Source: Nectonema munidae
Lineage: Eukaryota; Nematomorpha; Nectonematoida; Nectonematidae
Length of the DNA stretch: 64,000 nt
Direction of reading: 5' to 3'
Assembly (NCBI GenBank): GCA_030549495.1
Contig: JAUIRK010000673.1
Span: 1,736,001-1,800,000, forward strand
The stretch's first letter is position 1. Each line of letters opens with the position of its first letter. The position numbers were made by a program, and so were the translations under genes. The notes beneath the pieces were generated by a model. It saw nothing but the letters and a program-made list of their open reading frames with translations. It was not told where the DNA came from and did no database searches. Shown in pieces: positions 26,315-38,200 of this stretch.

Positions 26315-27850
26315 AAGGAGAATAAGCCTAGGCCGCGGGGTCCCCCAAGGTTCACCTCTAAGCCCTCTTCTGTTCAACATCTACATATCTGATATTAGGG
26401 ACTCTTTCAATAAGTCAATCTATGCTAGGATAATCAGTTTCGCAGACGACATATGTGTATATTACTCCGCTAAGAGTGTTCCGCGTATTTTCAAACACCA
26501 TACGGACGTAAATACCATATTAAGGGGTATTTAACTGGATGGAAACTTAAGGTGAATTACTCTAAATGCAAGTTCATCATCTTTGGCGCTAATTGTCCCA
26601 AAAATAACCCGCCAACTATAGGGAATATTCCCCGAGTTCGCCACCTAAAATATCTAGGAATCAATTGGGATGCAGGATTTAGTTTTCATCGTCAAGCTCA
26701 CGAAAAGATAAAAAAAAAAAGGGGAAGAAGGATCTAGCGCTATATGGATGTCTTAAAGATCTTGGGGTCAATTCCACGGTGGTAGACAAGGTCATTAAAA
26801 TCCTAACAATGCCGAAATTGACTTATGGAAACTAAATTTTGGGATGCCTTCCCTCAACTTGTACCAACAAAATAAACGACCTCGTGTATAAACTTTTTAG
26901 GACTGTTTATGGCAACACTTTCACTATTGCTCATAGCCGGACCTCCTTTTCTTGGTTCCAGAAAAGGTTGGAGAAATTTAATAAAAAGTTTATAGAAAAA
27001 ATAAGGACACATAAGCATTGCCCACAACTATGCAAAGCTTGGGAGCTGACGCAAACCCAGACTGAAGCGTTCTTGAGGGTATATGCTAAAAAAAGAGAAA
27101 AGTTATCCTAGATGACTACCCATATACAATAGCCCCCAAGCAATAGGGAATTCTACGTTCTGCGATATAGTTCTGTTTTTTTCTGAGTTCTAGATCCGCC
27201 TACTTAAATTTAGGATTGGCACAAGGTATAAGTCTCAAAACAGTTTCATGTTACAAATTAGATTAGGCATAGTCGGTAATCTGGCCTCTGTAGGAGTCTG
27301 CTTGTAGGACCGTGTATACATTCTCATTTTAAAACACATATCCTAGGGACAACATTTAGGGATGGAACAAATTCCAGGGGTAGATTGTTCCTAACCTAGC
27401 ATGCCTTAAATTATGTATATCTTTCTTAACCCCTATATCATGTATCAAATATCATTTATTAATAATATATAAGATATTGCATGCCTTCAAACGCTTCAAT
27501 TTTTGTAGCATATACCTTTTATAATCATATTCTTTTATTTAGGAACAAGATACATTCCGTCGTGCCGGTTTTTTATTCTAGTTTTCTTCCTCTGAAGAAT
27601 TCAAAGATTTTTATGGTTAGGTAGTGCTCTAGCGACCCGATTCTACGTGGTTAGTAATCAAGTTATCACTAAACAATAAGTTTGTTTCCCAAATTGGGAG
27701 CGTTCGCGTTAGGATAGTATCGTTCACTCAGATGTATTTATATATTGTAACATAAATTCTTGTAAAATAATACATATAACAAGGTATAGCTATTCTTTTG
27801 TAACAAGGGCCGGTAGGCGTTTAGTGGGATGGAAAGTCCAGGTAGACTTG
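26315..27850 (+). mobile_element. LINE fragment with reverse transcriptase
   Basis: Reverse-transcriptase motifs RGVPQGSPLSPLLFNIYISD and ISFADDICVYY (the catalytic FADD) are followed by WDAGFSFH and PKLTYGN-type post-RT sequence up to about 27.1 kb. The copy is 5'-truncated at about 26.3 kb and has stops and frame changes. The part to about 27.85 kb is probably its 3' region, by continuity only. The clade was not settled; a Jockey/I-like LINE is likely. Confidence 0.8.
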
Positions 27851-27879
27851 GACTCAGCATTCCGGGCGGGCCACGATAT

Positions 27880-28707
27880 CCGAAAAGATTGGTGCGAACG
27901 CCACAAACAACTTACATACGATTGACAGTTTATCAATGTAAAAGTTACAAATATGTTCTTTTACTAAGTAGTTTACACAAAAATGTTGTTTCAAGCTCAG
28001 ATACAAAGCATATACCGAACCCTGAGGATTTTTACAATCAAACAAAATACGGTGTGGATGTATTATACCAATGGCAAGAAAATATAGTGTAAAAGCAGTT
28101 TCAAGAAGATGGCCAGTACACACATTTTATAATTTACTTGATTTGGCAGCAATAAACGCAACAATTCTTGATAATGAAACGTGCAAATCCAAAGTTCCAA
28201 GAAGAGATTTCATACAGAAGTTGGCAGAAGAGTTAGTTGAACTTCATATTTCATCTGAAAATGGCAAAGATACCGCTGAAAAACTGCATTTAAGTACAAG
28301 TAATGATGGAAAAAGAAAAAATTGTCAAATAAAATCCAATTGTAAAGAAAAAAGGGAAATATACAATGTGATAAGTGTAAAAAATAGTGTGTGGGAAGTG
28401 CATAAAGATAAAAAAGTTTATTTGTTCAAAATACGTATAAATTAATTTCACTTTAATTGATGTTGGATCAATAAATTTTTTTCCAAATTTATATTGCAAT
28501 AAAAAAAATAAACATTTATTTTTATTATTTAAAGTTTTTACACATCTTAGATGCATAAAAATGATAAGAACAAATAAAATTCCAATTATTATTCCATTTT
28601 CTATTAGTCATATGACTAGTTAGCAATAAACTGAAAATATAAAGCACTAAAGTGTATATTTTCTAATTTTTTAAAAGGTCAATTTGACCCTAACAGGCGT
28701 TAAAGGG
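27880..28707 (+). mobile_element. second piggyBac, 3' part
   Basis: Transposase C-terminal motifs are seen: VLLLSSLHKNVVSSSD, FYNQTKYGVDVL, then after a frame change KAVSRRWPVHTFYNLLDLAA, INATILDN and RRDFIQKLAEELV. A weak cysteine-rich tail follows. The right tip reads CCTAACAGGCGTTAAAGGG at 28707 with a decayed TTAA. The 5' half is missing; a LINE 3' end abuts it on the left. The protein wording and tip differ from the 21-kb copy, so it is another piggyBac subfamily. Confidence 0.8.
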
Positions 28708-29279
28708 TAATCATTTTTCACGGGCGTTCTAGTGTACAAATATCCTTCTGGACAAACTAAATTCTTTTGTGACAAAGAAATCACAGGCGGATAAAGAAGT
28801 TCTTATTTCTCCCGACCTAAACTACTCCCCGCTGCAAAAAAGTATAAAAATTCTCAATCACCGTAATACAAAGAATGGTTGCATGAACGAATCACTTTAT
28901 TGCATTGATATGGAAACTAGATAGAGAAGCAAATCTAATCCATTTAATTAAAACGACAATCCACATTTATTGATTCATTCATTCACAACATGAAATTAAT
29001 ACTCCATTGAAGGACGACACATAAATATGATTTACTTAATGATTATTCATTTAATACAAACGAAAAGGTGCTGAAGAGTGATCAAAATGTTGGCAACCTA
29101 TTGATGTAGTAGGCGATAAAGTAGTAAAAAACATCATTGATGATCGGTTTAGTTTCTCGAAGGAATAATAGTGCTATTGTTAATGTTTTAATGATATCTT
29201 GTAGAAGGCCAGAAAAACGCTGTTATTTTTTCACTTTGATAGACCCATAAAAAACTTTGTTTCGTCTTTTTTATCGGTA

Positions 29280-29520
29280 TCCACAGGGTAAATCGGGCCT
29301 CACACACACACACAAATTTGGTGGACTTTTTATTTCGAGCCTGGTCCATTTCTTAATCGGATGCCATTCCTGACGTCAACCAGATGGCGTCAGATTAAAC
29401 AACAAAAAATTCTATTTCGGGTACATCGAGAATTATAGAATGAAATCTCTGAGGTCTAACCACCATGACACTGGCTTGCAAGGGTGCTCAATACGTGATA
29501 AACTGGCCGCTCAATATGAC
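29280..29520 (-). mobile_element. probable SINE with RTE-like tail
   Basis: The minus strand has a box-A-like TGGTGGTTAGACC and then GACGTCAGGAATGGCATCCG, which resembles a tail shared by several invertebrate SINEs and RTE-type LINEs. A (GT)n stretch follows. Box B is eroded. Confidence 0.42.
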
Positions 29521-29569
29521 GACCCTGAGTGAGAAACACTAATAGAAAATGTAAATAGAAAGATGATTT

Positions 29570-31100
29570 TAATAGAAAGATGTAGATTAAAATTCTCATT
29601 AGAAAAAAGAAAAAGCTGTTTATCAAACTTAAGCGCGAATATTTATTTGGAAAATATGGACAAGCATCGAATACTTTAAGAAATGAAACGCGTAAAACGA
29701 AGATCTCTGATGAAAAGAAACTTCTTTCTAACTATAATCAAAATCCTAAAAATGTTTGGTCTCGCATAAATCAAAAAAGAAAAACGAATACTTTTACTGA
29801 ATTGATTGGACGCAATGAAGATCTTACCTTCGAAGACTGATATTTTAAAAGTAGATGTGCTTAGTAAATGCTTTTGTTCAGTCTTCTCCAATCAGTGACA
29901 CAAAGTTGAAAAATTTCGATAAATTGAAATCTCCTGCCATTGTCAAGCTTCATCCTTTTATTATGAGTAAACTTTGCAATGTTCTAGCCACTCCAGTAAA
30001 AATCCTTTTTGAAAAGTCTTTAGAGGAAATAAAGTTTTTGGATGTATCAAAGACTTCATTTTATTTCATTTTATTTTAATTATAGACATTTAAGACTTAA
30101 TCCAATTTTTTATAAAGTATTTGAGTTATTTAGAGCTGAAAAATTGTCTATCATATAGATAACTTTAAACTATTTAATTTGAATCAGCATGGATTCATTA
30201 ATGGAAAATCTACAACAACGAACCTTCTAGAGTTTCAAAATGATTTAGTTCATCTACTGGAGTGGAATGATACAAATGATGTAATATATAGCTTGATTTT
30301 CACAAAGCTTTCGATACTATCCGCATAAATACTTGACTGAAATATTAGAATCATTTGGCATTCATGGAAACTTGCTTGCTTTGTTAATCAATTTTCTTAA
30401 ATATAGAAAACAAATCGTTGTAGTGAATGGAAATTATTCAGATGAAAAGTTAGTTATCAATGGTGTCCACAAAAGTCTGTCTTAGGACCCTTTCTTTTTA
30501 ACATTTTTCTGAAACATCTTTTAAACTTAGTAAGATAAAAGTATTTGCAGATGACATCAAAATTCATAATGAGTTGAATAAAGAGGTTAGATCTAATTTA
30601 CGGCTTAACTTGATAAAAAAATTTTAATTGGTGAAATAGATGGGGGATGAAATCTGGATAATGCAAATTGGATCGCGAAATGCTCAATATTTCTTCATTG
30701 GAGTCTATAAGTTGAAAAAGTGGACACACAAAAATATTTTGGCGTTTAAGAGAACAGAAAGATTTCAAAAGTCTCATTGCAAAAAGCCAAATCTAAAAAG
30801 ATTTTTCTCTCAACGTATGATTAACTATTGGAACTCTTTGCCTGATTATAATGTTCAATCTCCTTCCTTGAATATTTTTAAGAATAGAGTAGATAGCTTT
30901 TGGAAGAAAAAAATGTTTGATCACTTTTAACACCTTATATACTTGAATTTTTTCCATCTGTACTAGATATGATAATGATCTATGATGCGATATTTTATAG
31001 GCTTAAACTGACCGTTCACAGCTCAATTTGACGATTCTGTGTGAACAAATTCATTTTCATAAATACATAATCTGAATATAAATCTATGAATAAAGCCAGC
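29570..31100 (+). mobile_element. CR1-like LINE, 5'-truncated
   Basis: Readable pieces in order: linker (NPKNVWSRINQKRK), RT start (NQHGFINGKSTTTNLLEF), the FHKAFDTI motif, a VPQGSVLGP-like region, IKVFADDIKIH (catalytic site), and the family C-terminus FFSQRMINYWNSLP with FKNRVDSFW. There are several stops and shifts. It ends near 31.1 kb with CAATCAATCAA. The WNSLP ending and overall order fit the CR1 group. Confidence 0.8.
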
Positions 31101-31129
31101 AATCAATCAACTTACATATTTACAACCTA

Positions 31130-33600
31130 TTTACTCATTTTTATCACATGAGGATTTATAGGATAAAAAAATATAGCTTGAGAAACTATGAAAACTTAAC
31201 ATATGATGAATTGAAATCAGTGAGATGCAAATAAATCTTCCAAATAACAGCACTTCTGAAATTTAAGAAAATTTTTGACTTTGCATTGTGATAAAAGGCA
31301 AGATCTAATCTATTTGGGAAACGTAGATTATAAGTTGATTTGTTAGAAGTAGTAGTAAGCCAGTTGAAAAATGACTTTGGTAATTTAAGTGAAAGAGTTT
31401 CTCCAAAAATTTAAAAACTCGTAATGTATGTATGTATATCAGAAAACTTCAAGAGTTTATTTCTTGGAAATAAGTTGATGTATGAGAGAGGAAGAGCTTT
31501 TTGAAAATGATTCTTATTGCTTTTTCTGAAGTATGATAATTTTATTTTTACCATATCTCCAGTTTAGTAAGCTGTGATACAGGCGGGATAGCATAATGAT
31601 TTATAAATATTTAATTTTTGCATTAGAAAACATATTCTTTACATATTTAATGCACCTATGACATTATTCATCTTAGGTATAACGTGTAATATAAGTTTAT
31701 CCCATTTTAGATGTTTACTCACAATCCAACCTAAAAAATTAAAATGTGGAACCAATTGAATTTCAAATTTTTCTAGACTTTCTCTTTTTGAATTAGATTT
31801 TTTTGATGTAAATTTACAACCAATCAACTAACATTGCACATTTAAAAAAAAGCATTCAAAGAAAAATGTACATAGTTGTTATAGTTTCCAAAAATTTTTA
31901 TAATACGATCATTTAGTTTCAAAACGAGAGTTAAATCATCGGCAAAAGAAGTAGATAGCTTTGGAGTTACAAAAATGTAGGTCATTAATAAATATCAAAA
32001 GAAGCAAGATCCATTGGACACCCCTGGTTTAATTTCCATTCACCTGAAAGAACATTATTTATACAAACCTTTTGTGATCGTTTTTCAAGATAATATTCAA
32101 AAAACATTAAAAATTAAGTATCTAATTCACATTTTCTGAGCTTATATCGAAGACTAGAATGAGGTATAACGTCAAATGCTCTTGATATGTCAAGAAATAT
32201 CGATAGAGATTCAGTATTTTCTAAAGAAAAAATGGGTGTATCCAAAAAGGTGCTATGAAGGTAATAAGGAGAATAAAGCTTTTTAAAACCACATTGTTTA
32301 TCATAAAACAGTTGATTCAAATAAAAAATATGTTAAAACAGGTTTTAAAATTATTTTTTCGAATATTTTTGACACGACACTTGTAATGCTAATTGGTCTG
32401 TTGTTTGGTGTCAATAACCAGTCACCTTTCTTATGCACAGGAACGACCTTGGTCAGTTTGATGGGAAAGCACAATAACTTAAGTAAGAGTGAAAGAGTAT
32501 CAATAAAAAAGGCATTTATTCCCTTTAGTCATTTTTATGTGATTAATTGAGATATGATATGTATCTATGGAATCATTTGGTTTCAGGATGGAAGTCAGTA
32601 AAGTTTTTAGTGAAAGCATTCGCTATATCAAAGTGATTCAATAATATTTTATTATCTAGTTGAACTAAATTAATTCTATCCTTTTCATTTTAAACTAGAG
32701 AATTTATAAACTTCCAAGAATCTTCTGATGTATTCTTTTACTGAAAAGCCTCGTATAATATTTAGTCTTTTTTTTATTCCAAAGATTTCTATACTTTTCT
32801 TTCAATTTCAACTCTTCTAAAAGTAGTAATAAAAAAGAATCTGTTTTATTTTTAAGCATCCTCCTTGAAAGTATTTTTAATTAAACGCTGTTCACTGAGA
32901 AACGTGATTCCAGGGACAAATTAATAGGATAGTGATCTAACTTTCTAACTACAATTTGATGTGAACTGCATGTTTCAAAGAAGAAGCAATGTTTGTGAAA
33001 ATGACTGAGTTAACTTAGTTATAGTTGGCTTATATGAATTTGTATGAAAAACATTGAGGAAAGAGAGAACCGATGGTATATCATTCAGAGCAAATAAGTT
33101 ATAGTTAAAATCACTTGCAAAGATTTTCAGCCTATTCGAATACTATCGAGATGGTTTATTGGTTTATTTAAGTCAGACGGAGTATCATATGAGTGAGAGA
33201 ATATCTATATATATTTGAAATCACAACTTCACTTTTGCTATTGGGTAGGTGCAAGGAAAACCTCAAAACAGAAATCATCGCTAGGCAATGAAAAATTTCA
33301 TGAGAAAAGTTTTATGTATATAAAAACCCAAACCTCCATGTTTCGTAAATATAGATTTAGTATTTAAAAACAAATAATAATAATAATAATAATAATAATC
33401 GTTCAAGATACAATATTCACAAATTTCTTTAGTTAAGCAAGTTTTTTGTAAGCATACAATTGATTGCATTTTCGAAAAAGATTTAGTCAAAAATTTCTAA
33501 AAAGTCTCTCTCTACCTGAGAAACTTTAGACTGAATTAATATTTAAGCTAATTATGGTAAAATCATGAAGAAGCTTAATATTACAACTATTATCCATTAA
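31130..33600 (-). mobile_element. LINE with endonuclease and reverse transcriptase, decayed
   Basis: On the minus strand, 5' to 3': endonuclease start (IISLNINSV near 33.57 kb), CLQKTCLTKEICEYCILND and GGLGFYIHK at 33.3-33.45 kb, RT entry VPVHKKGDWLLTPNNRPISI near 32.4 kb, CGFKKLYSPYY and IFLDISRAFDVIPHSSL at 32.1-32.3 kb, and HFNFLGWIVSKHLKW at 31.7 kb. It thus keeps most of the second LINE frame but with many breaks, including a (TAA)n insertion in the endonuclease. It meets the plus-strand LINE tail to tail near 31.1 kb. Confidence 0.8.
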
Positions 33601-34616
33601 TGGGTGAAAAATATATCATTACACAGGTCCAAATAATCATCATGTAAAATTCGTAATTCAATGGATGTGCAAATGATTTTATTTTTACAATTCACACATT
33701 TTGGTACGTGTACAAGATAGACATTTGCCACAAATTGCAAAAACAGTGAAAGAAATACTTTCATTCAATATAACAAAATTTTAATTTTATACAATTAGAA
33801 CAAAGTCCTCCCTCGTTTTTGTGAGTGGAAAACATATTAACATAAAAATAAATTATTTCAACTTAATTCTTCTTTTTTGGAGCATGCTACTTCAAAAATT
33901 TCATTACAATCCTCATTTAAAAATGTAAATTGCAATTAATCAAAAAATTTTGTTTTATGATTTTGAAATTTAAAAATCTTAATCGTTCTATATAAAAATT
34001 TTCTTATTACACTGATACTTTAGTGACGAAAATAATCATAGATGATAATTAAAGCAAGAAATTACAGTTTCTTTCATTCAATTTCAGAATAAATTTGTTT
34101 ATATAAATAAATAAAATGGCATTTTATAATTCTCTGGAATATTGAAACTTCGTTTTAATGAAATAAAAATAATGTCAATTGGCTTTCGTTATAATGAGGT
34201 CTATATTGAGTGTTTCATATTTTTTAAACTTTGGTTATCATAAAAGGCTCTTCTAGTTCCAAAGATATTGAGAGTTGAATCGACAAGCACATGAAAGAAA
34301 AAGTGACTTTTTTTCCAGAAAAAAATCCTTGTGTAAAATAAAAATGTTGAGGTGAGAAGTTATCGTCATGTAAACCAGAAACGATGACGGCCAAGACAGC
34401 TAGAGGAAGCTGAGGAAGAGGTGCACAACATGAAGGTTAATTCTCAATCCAGCTTATATACACACACAAGGTCTCTCTCAGCTAACTCGATTTTGATGAA
34501 AGAACTAAAACTACCCTCACGGCATCTTACATCTTATCGTACATTCATATAACAAAACAGGACAGCTTTTTGTCCTTTTTGTTTACACAAATTTCAAGAC
34601 TGTTTGCTTAGACTTG

Positions 34617-34647
<31 letters not shown>

Positions 34648-35294
34648 CACACACTCACATACACGTCGTGTCCAAACTGAACCTACTACTTACTTCACTA
34701 CTGCCTAGCAAAGATTTTACAAGCGCTCACCAAACTCACCAGCACTCTTTCATCTCTTCCCATGTGTTTTGCGTATCATCTCATCAGTTGTCAAGCTAAA
34801 TTAATTTCGTAGAAAGACACACACACATCGTGTTTATAGTGTGTTGCAGTTTACTCTGTATTCCTCTCTATAGTGAAAAAAGTGCATATTCTCTAACTCC
34901 GAAAGAAGTTTTTATATTTCTCGCATATATTCTCGCATCATGCATCACATGGTAAGTAAGTATGAGATAAAATTCACTCAACCAATATGCTTTTATTCTT
35001 GCTTCTATCTAACGCAATCACAGACATTCTTCAAATTGGCTTCCATCGGTATTAGCGAGAAAAAATTGATGTATCAATGGAGGAATTCAGGAATCAAAAT
35101 CACACAGTGGTTTAGCAGTTGATTTTATTGATGATTCTTTTTCATCAGACACAATTCACAGCACTGCACCCTAGTTATCATCCATCAAGTGATATACTTC
35201 ATTCTCAAACTCATTAAAAGGATTTACTGCTCTCTTCTTTCTCTTAAAAATTTTCTCATCTTCCTAAAAATCGTGTTATTCACCCAAAGATGGA
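33601..35294. other. no gene; upstream region of the Toll gene
   Basis: AT-rich to about 34.3 kb, then less so, with a (CA)n tract at about 34615-34645. This is where the promoter and 5' untranslated region of the Toll gene should lie. No core promoter element could be fixed from sequence alone. Confidence 0.45.
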
Positions 35295-38200
35295 ATGTGT
35301 TTGACAATGATTATGAAAAAAAGTTTATCCCCATTTTTTCCTTTGTTCATTTTTTGGTGTTGTGTTGTTATTCACTTTTCCTTAATTTTTGCCATGAAAG
35401 AACTTCTACCGGAAAACATTTCGCTTTACAAAGCAGAACAAAGTGTTGGTGCAGAAGTTTTGGAGTTTTCAGGCTTAGCCTTTCAAATCACAAAGTCAAC
35501 TTCATTGGAAGATAAAAGAGATCAATCATCTTTTCCTTCATACACGTTTTCTTGTGTTCCGCCCTTTCAAAATCTTGAAATCTCACTTCGTGATTTTTCG
35601 CAAAAAAAGCTTTCAAACTTCAAGTTCTCATCAATGCCTCGGAATTTCACGATTAAAAGCTGTTCAATTAACTTTTTTCATGAAAATTTAACTTCCCTTT
35701 TGCTCGATGTGGAAATTCTTACACTCCATTCCTGCAACATACAAAGCAACGCTATCGACTACGCATTTCCATACACCAAAGACTTGTGTGATTTGACTCA
35801 GCTGCAGAGATTGTACATCGTCAACTCCATTTTGAGTGTTGAGGTAATAAAGAGTGTCACTCACCCATCCAAAATTTCTTCCAATCACTGCTCCTCAAGC
35901 AGCATACACTCACTAGCTATTGTCAAGAGTTTCGCAAGAATAATTAAAATCTTCAATCATAACATTTCCTATCCTTATCTTTCTCAAATCCTTATTCAAG
36001 GTAACGCCAACGTAAGTTTGATTTATTTCAAAAATGTTAACTCTCTTTTGCGCCTCAGTTTGGTTGAAATTTCATACAACCCCCAACTTTTGGTGATTAA
36101 GCACTCGAGTTTTTCCGACAATGTACAGAACATCGTAGAAAGTCTCAACATTTCACACAACTCCATCCACAAGCTATCTCCGTGGATAGCCATATTTCCA
36201 TTTTTGCACATCTTTGATGCTAGTCACAACAACCTGGCTAAAATTTCGGCAAATTTTTCCGATTTCAAGTACTTGAACTTCCTGAACTTTCGGTTTAACA
36301 AAATTTCTCACATTGCGTCACAAGTCCTTCCCTCCGCCATGAAATTCTTTGATCTCTCTCACAATCTTCTCAATAATGTGTCCGGCGAAATTGGGAGAAA
36401 TCTATTCAACCTGGAGCACATGGACTTGTCGTACAATCGAATCAACACAATTCACGAAAACTTTTTATACAACTCCAAGTACCTAATCTTTGTCTCGCTT
36501 TCCCATAATCTACTGAAACAAGTTCCTTCTTTCATCGCGAGCAAAGAGTACCTTACGCACGTGGATCTATCGCATAACCTTCTTGAAAGTTTGGAAGAGT
36601 CTGCTTTTAAGCAGTTGCTCAAGCTGACAAACTTAAACATCTCTTACAACCTCTTGACATCTCTTTCTCGTGAAGTTTTCAGCGAGTTACCAAACTTAGG
36701 AGTTATTGATTTATCTCATAATAAACTGATTACCTTGGGGGCCAAAACTTTTTCAAACTTTTACAACCTGAAAGCTATTTACCTTCACCACAATTTGATT
36801 GGCTGCCTCGAAAAGAAGAATTCCGCGTATCAAGATTTTTATTGGTTGAGCGAGGTGTTCACATCTTTGCCTTCAATCAGTTTGCTAGATCTCAGCTTTA
36901 ACAGCATATGCAACCTCACTTTGAATGACGTTCCTTTGCACTTAACTTCTTTAAATTTATCGCATAACCAACTTTCATTTCTGCCTCCTATCGACAAGGG
37001 CATTGATGGCGAAATCACGCTACAGTTTTTAAACGTGTCGAACAATTACTTCTCCAACCTGACGCAAAACGCATTCCCATCCTCCCTTGTATCGATTGAT
37101 CTCTCACACAACTTTCTACAGGTGGTGAGAGCTTCTTTTATTGTGCATAATTCTAACTTGCAAAGATTGTTCTGCCAAAATAACTTGATCACAGAAATTG
37201 AATACATCGACCAGACCTTGCCCAACTTCACCATAGATATCAGTCACAATCCGCTATCCTGTTCCTGTTCGAATGCATGGCTTTCCTCCAAGCTTTACTC
37301 TCAAAACACTAAAATGAACAAAATGGCTGCCGCTATCAACATCATCACACAGCAAGACACAAACTGCACAGCCTCACTCCCCAACTTTCTCAGCAAGATC
37401 AACTTTCTCGCGTTCAAGAGTGAACATCTTCGCTTTTCCTCTCCTAAGTTTTACTGCATTTTCACGACTCATTGCCCCTACATGTGTCATTGCTGCGACT
37501 TTTTGTTTTGTGATTGCAAGCTCTCTTGTCCAAGCAATTGCATTTGCTTTCGAGACGCTTTCGGCTCATACAACATCCTGCAGTGCTCAAATTCCAATCT
37601 AACCCAAACTCCCATCAATAACACGCGTTTCTTCAACACACTTGTTCTCGATGGAAACAACTTTGAAAGCATTAGGCTGGCAGACTTCTTCGTCTTTGCG
37701 GACTTACAAAAGCTTTACCTCAATGCAAGTAAAGTGGCTCGTATCGGCCGAAACACGTTTAAAACGAGTGCTCATTCGCTTCGCTACCTCAATCTCTCAG
37801 GAAATCATTTGCGTAGGTTGGAGAACAACTTTTTCGGTCAAGCATCCATTCTTCAGACTCTAGATCTGAGTTATAATAAAATTGAGAGTATATCAAAGGT
37901 ATTTTTTGTTCACTTGAATGAAATTAAGTTTATCTACCTACAACAAAACAACCTTAAATTACTTCCAGAAAACTTTTACCTCGTTCTTCAAAGTGTAAAA
38001 CATGTCCACATTGATCAAAATCCACTCTCCTGTTGCCAGCTCATTCAATCCCTTCAAAAATCGGGTAATGACAAAATTTTTTTAAAGAGTTTCATTCAAA
38101 TAAACTCCCTAATCTTCAATAACCCACGTGAAATAGTTTGTAAGCATTCGAATGGAATTATCATCCCCTTACTCAACACAAGTTCTTGTAACTACTCCTC

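Noticed and set aside
36023-37863. Short frames on the other strand and frames of the Toll gene
   Set aside because: Shadows of the real 1203-codon frame.
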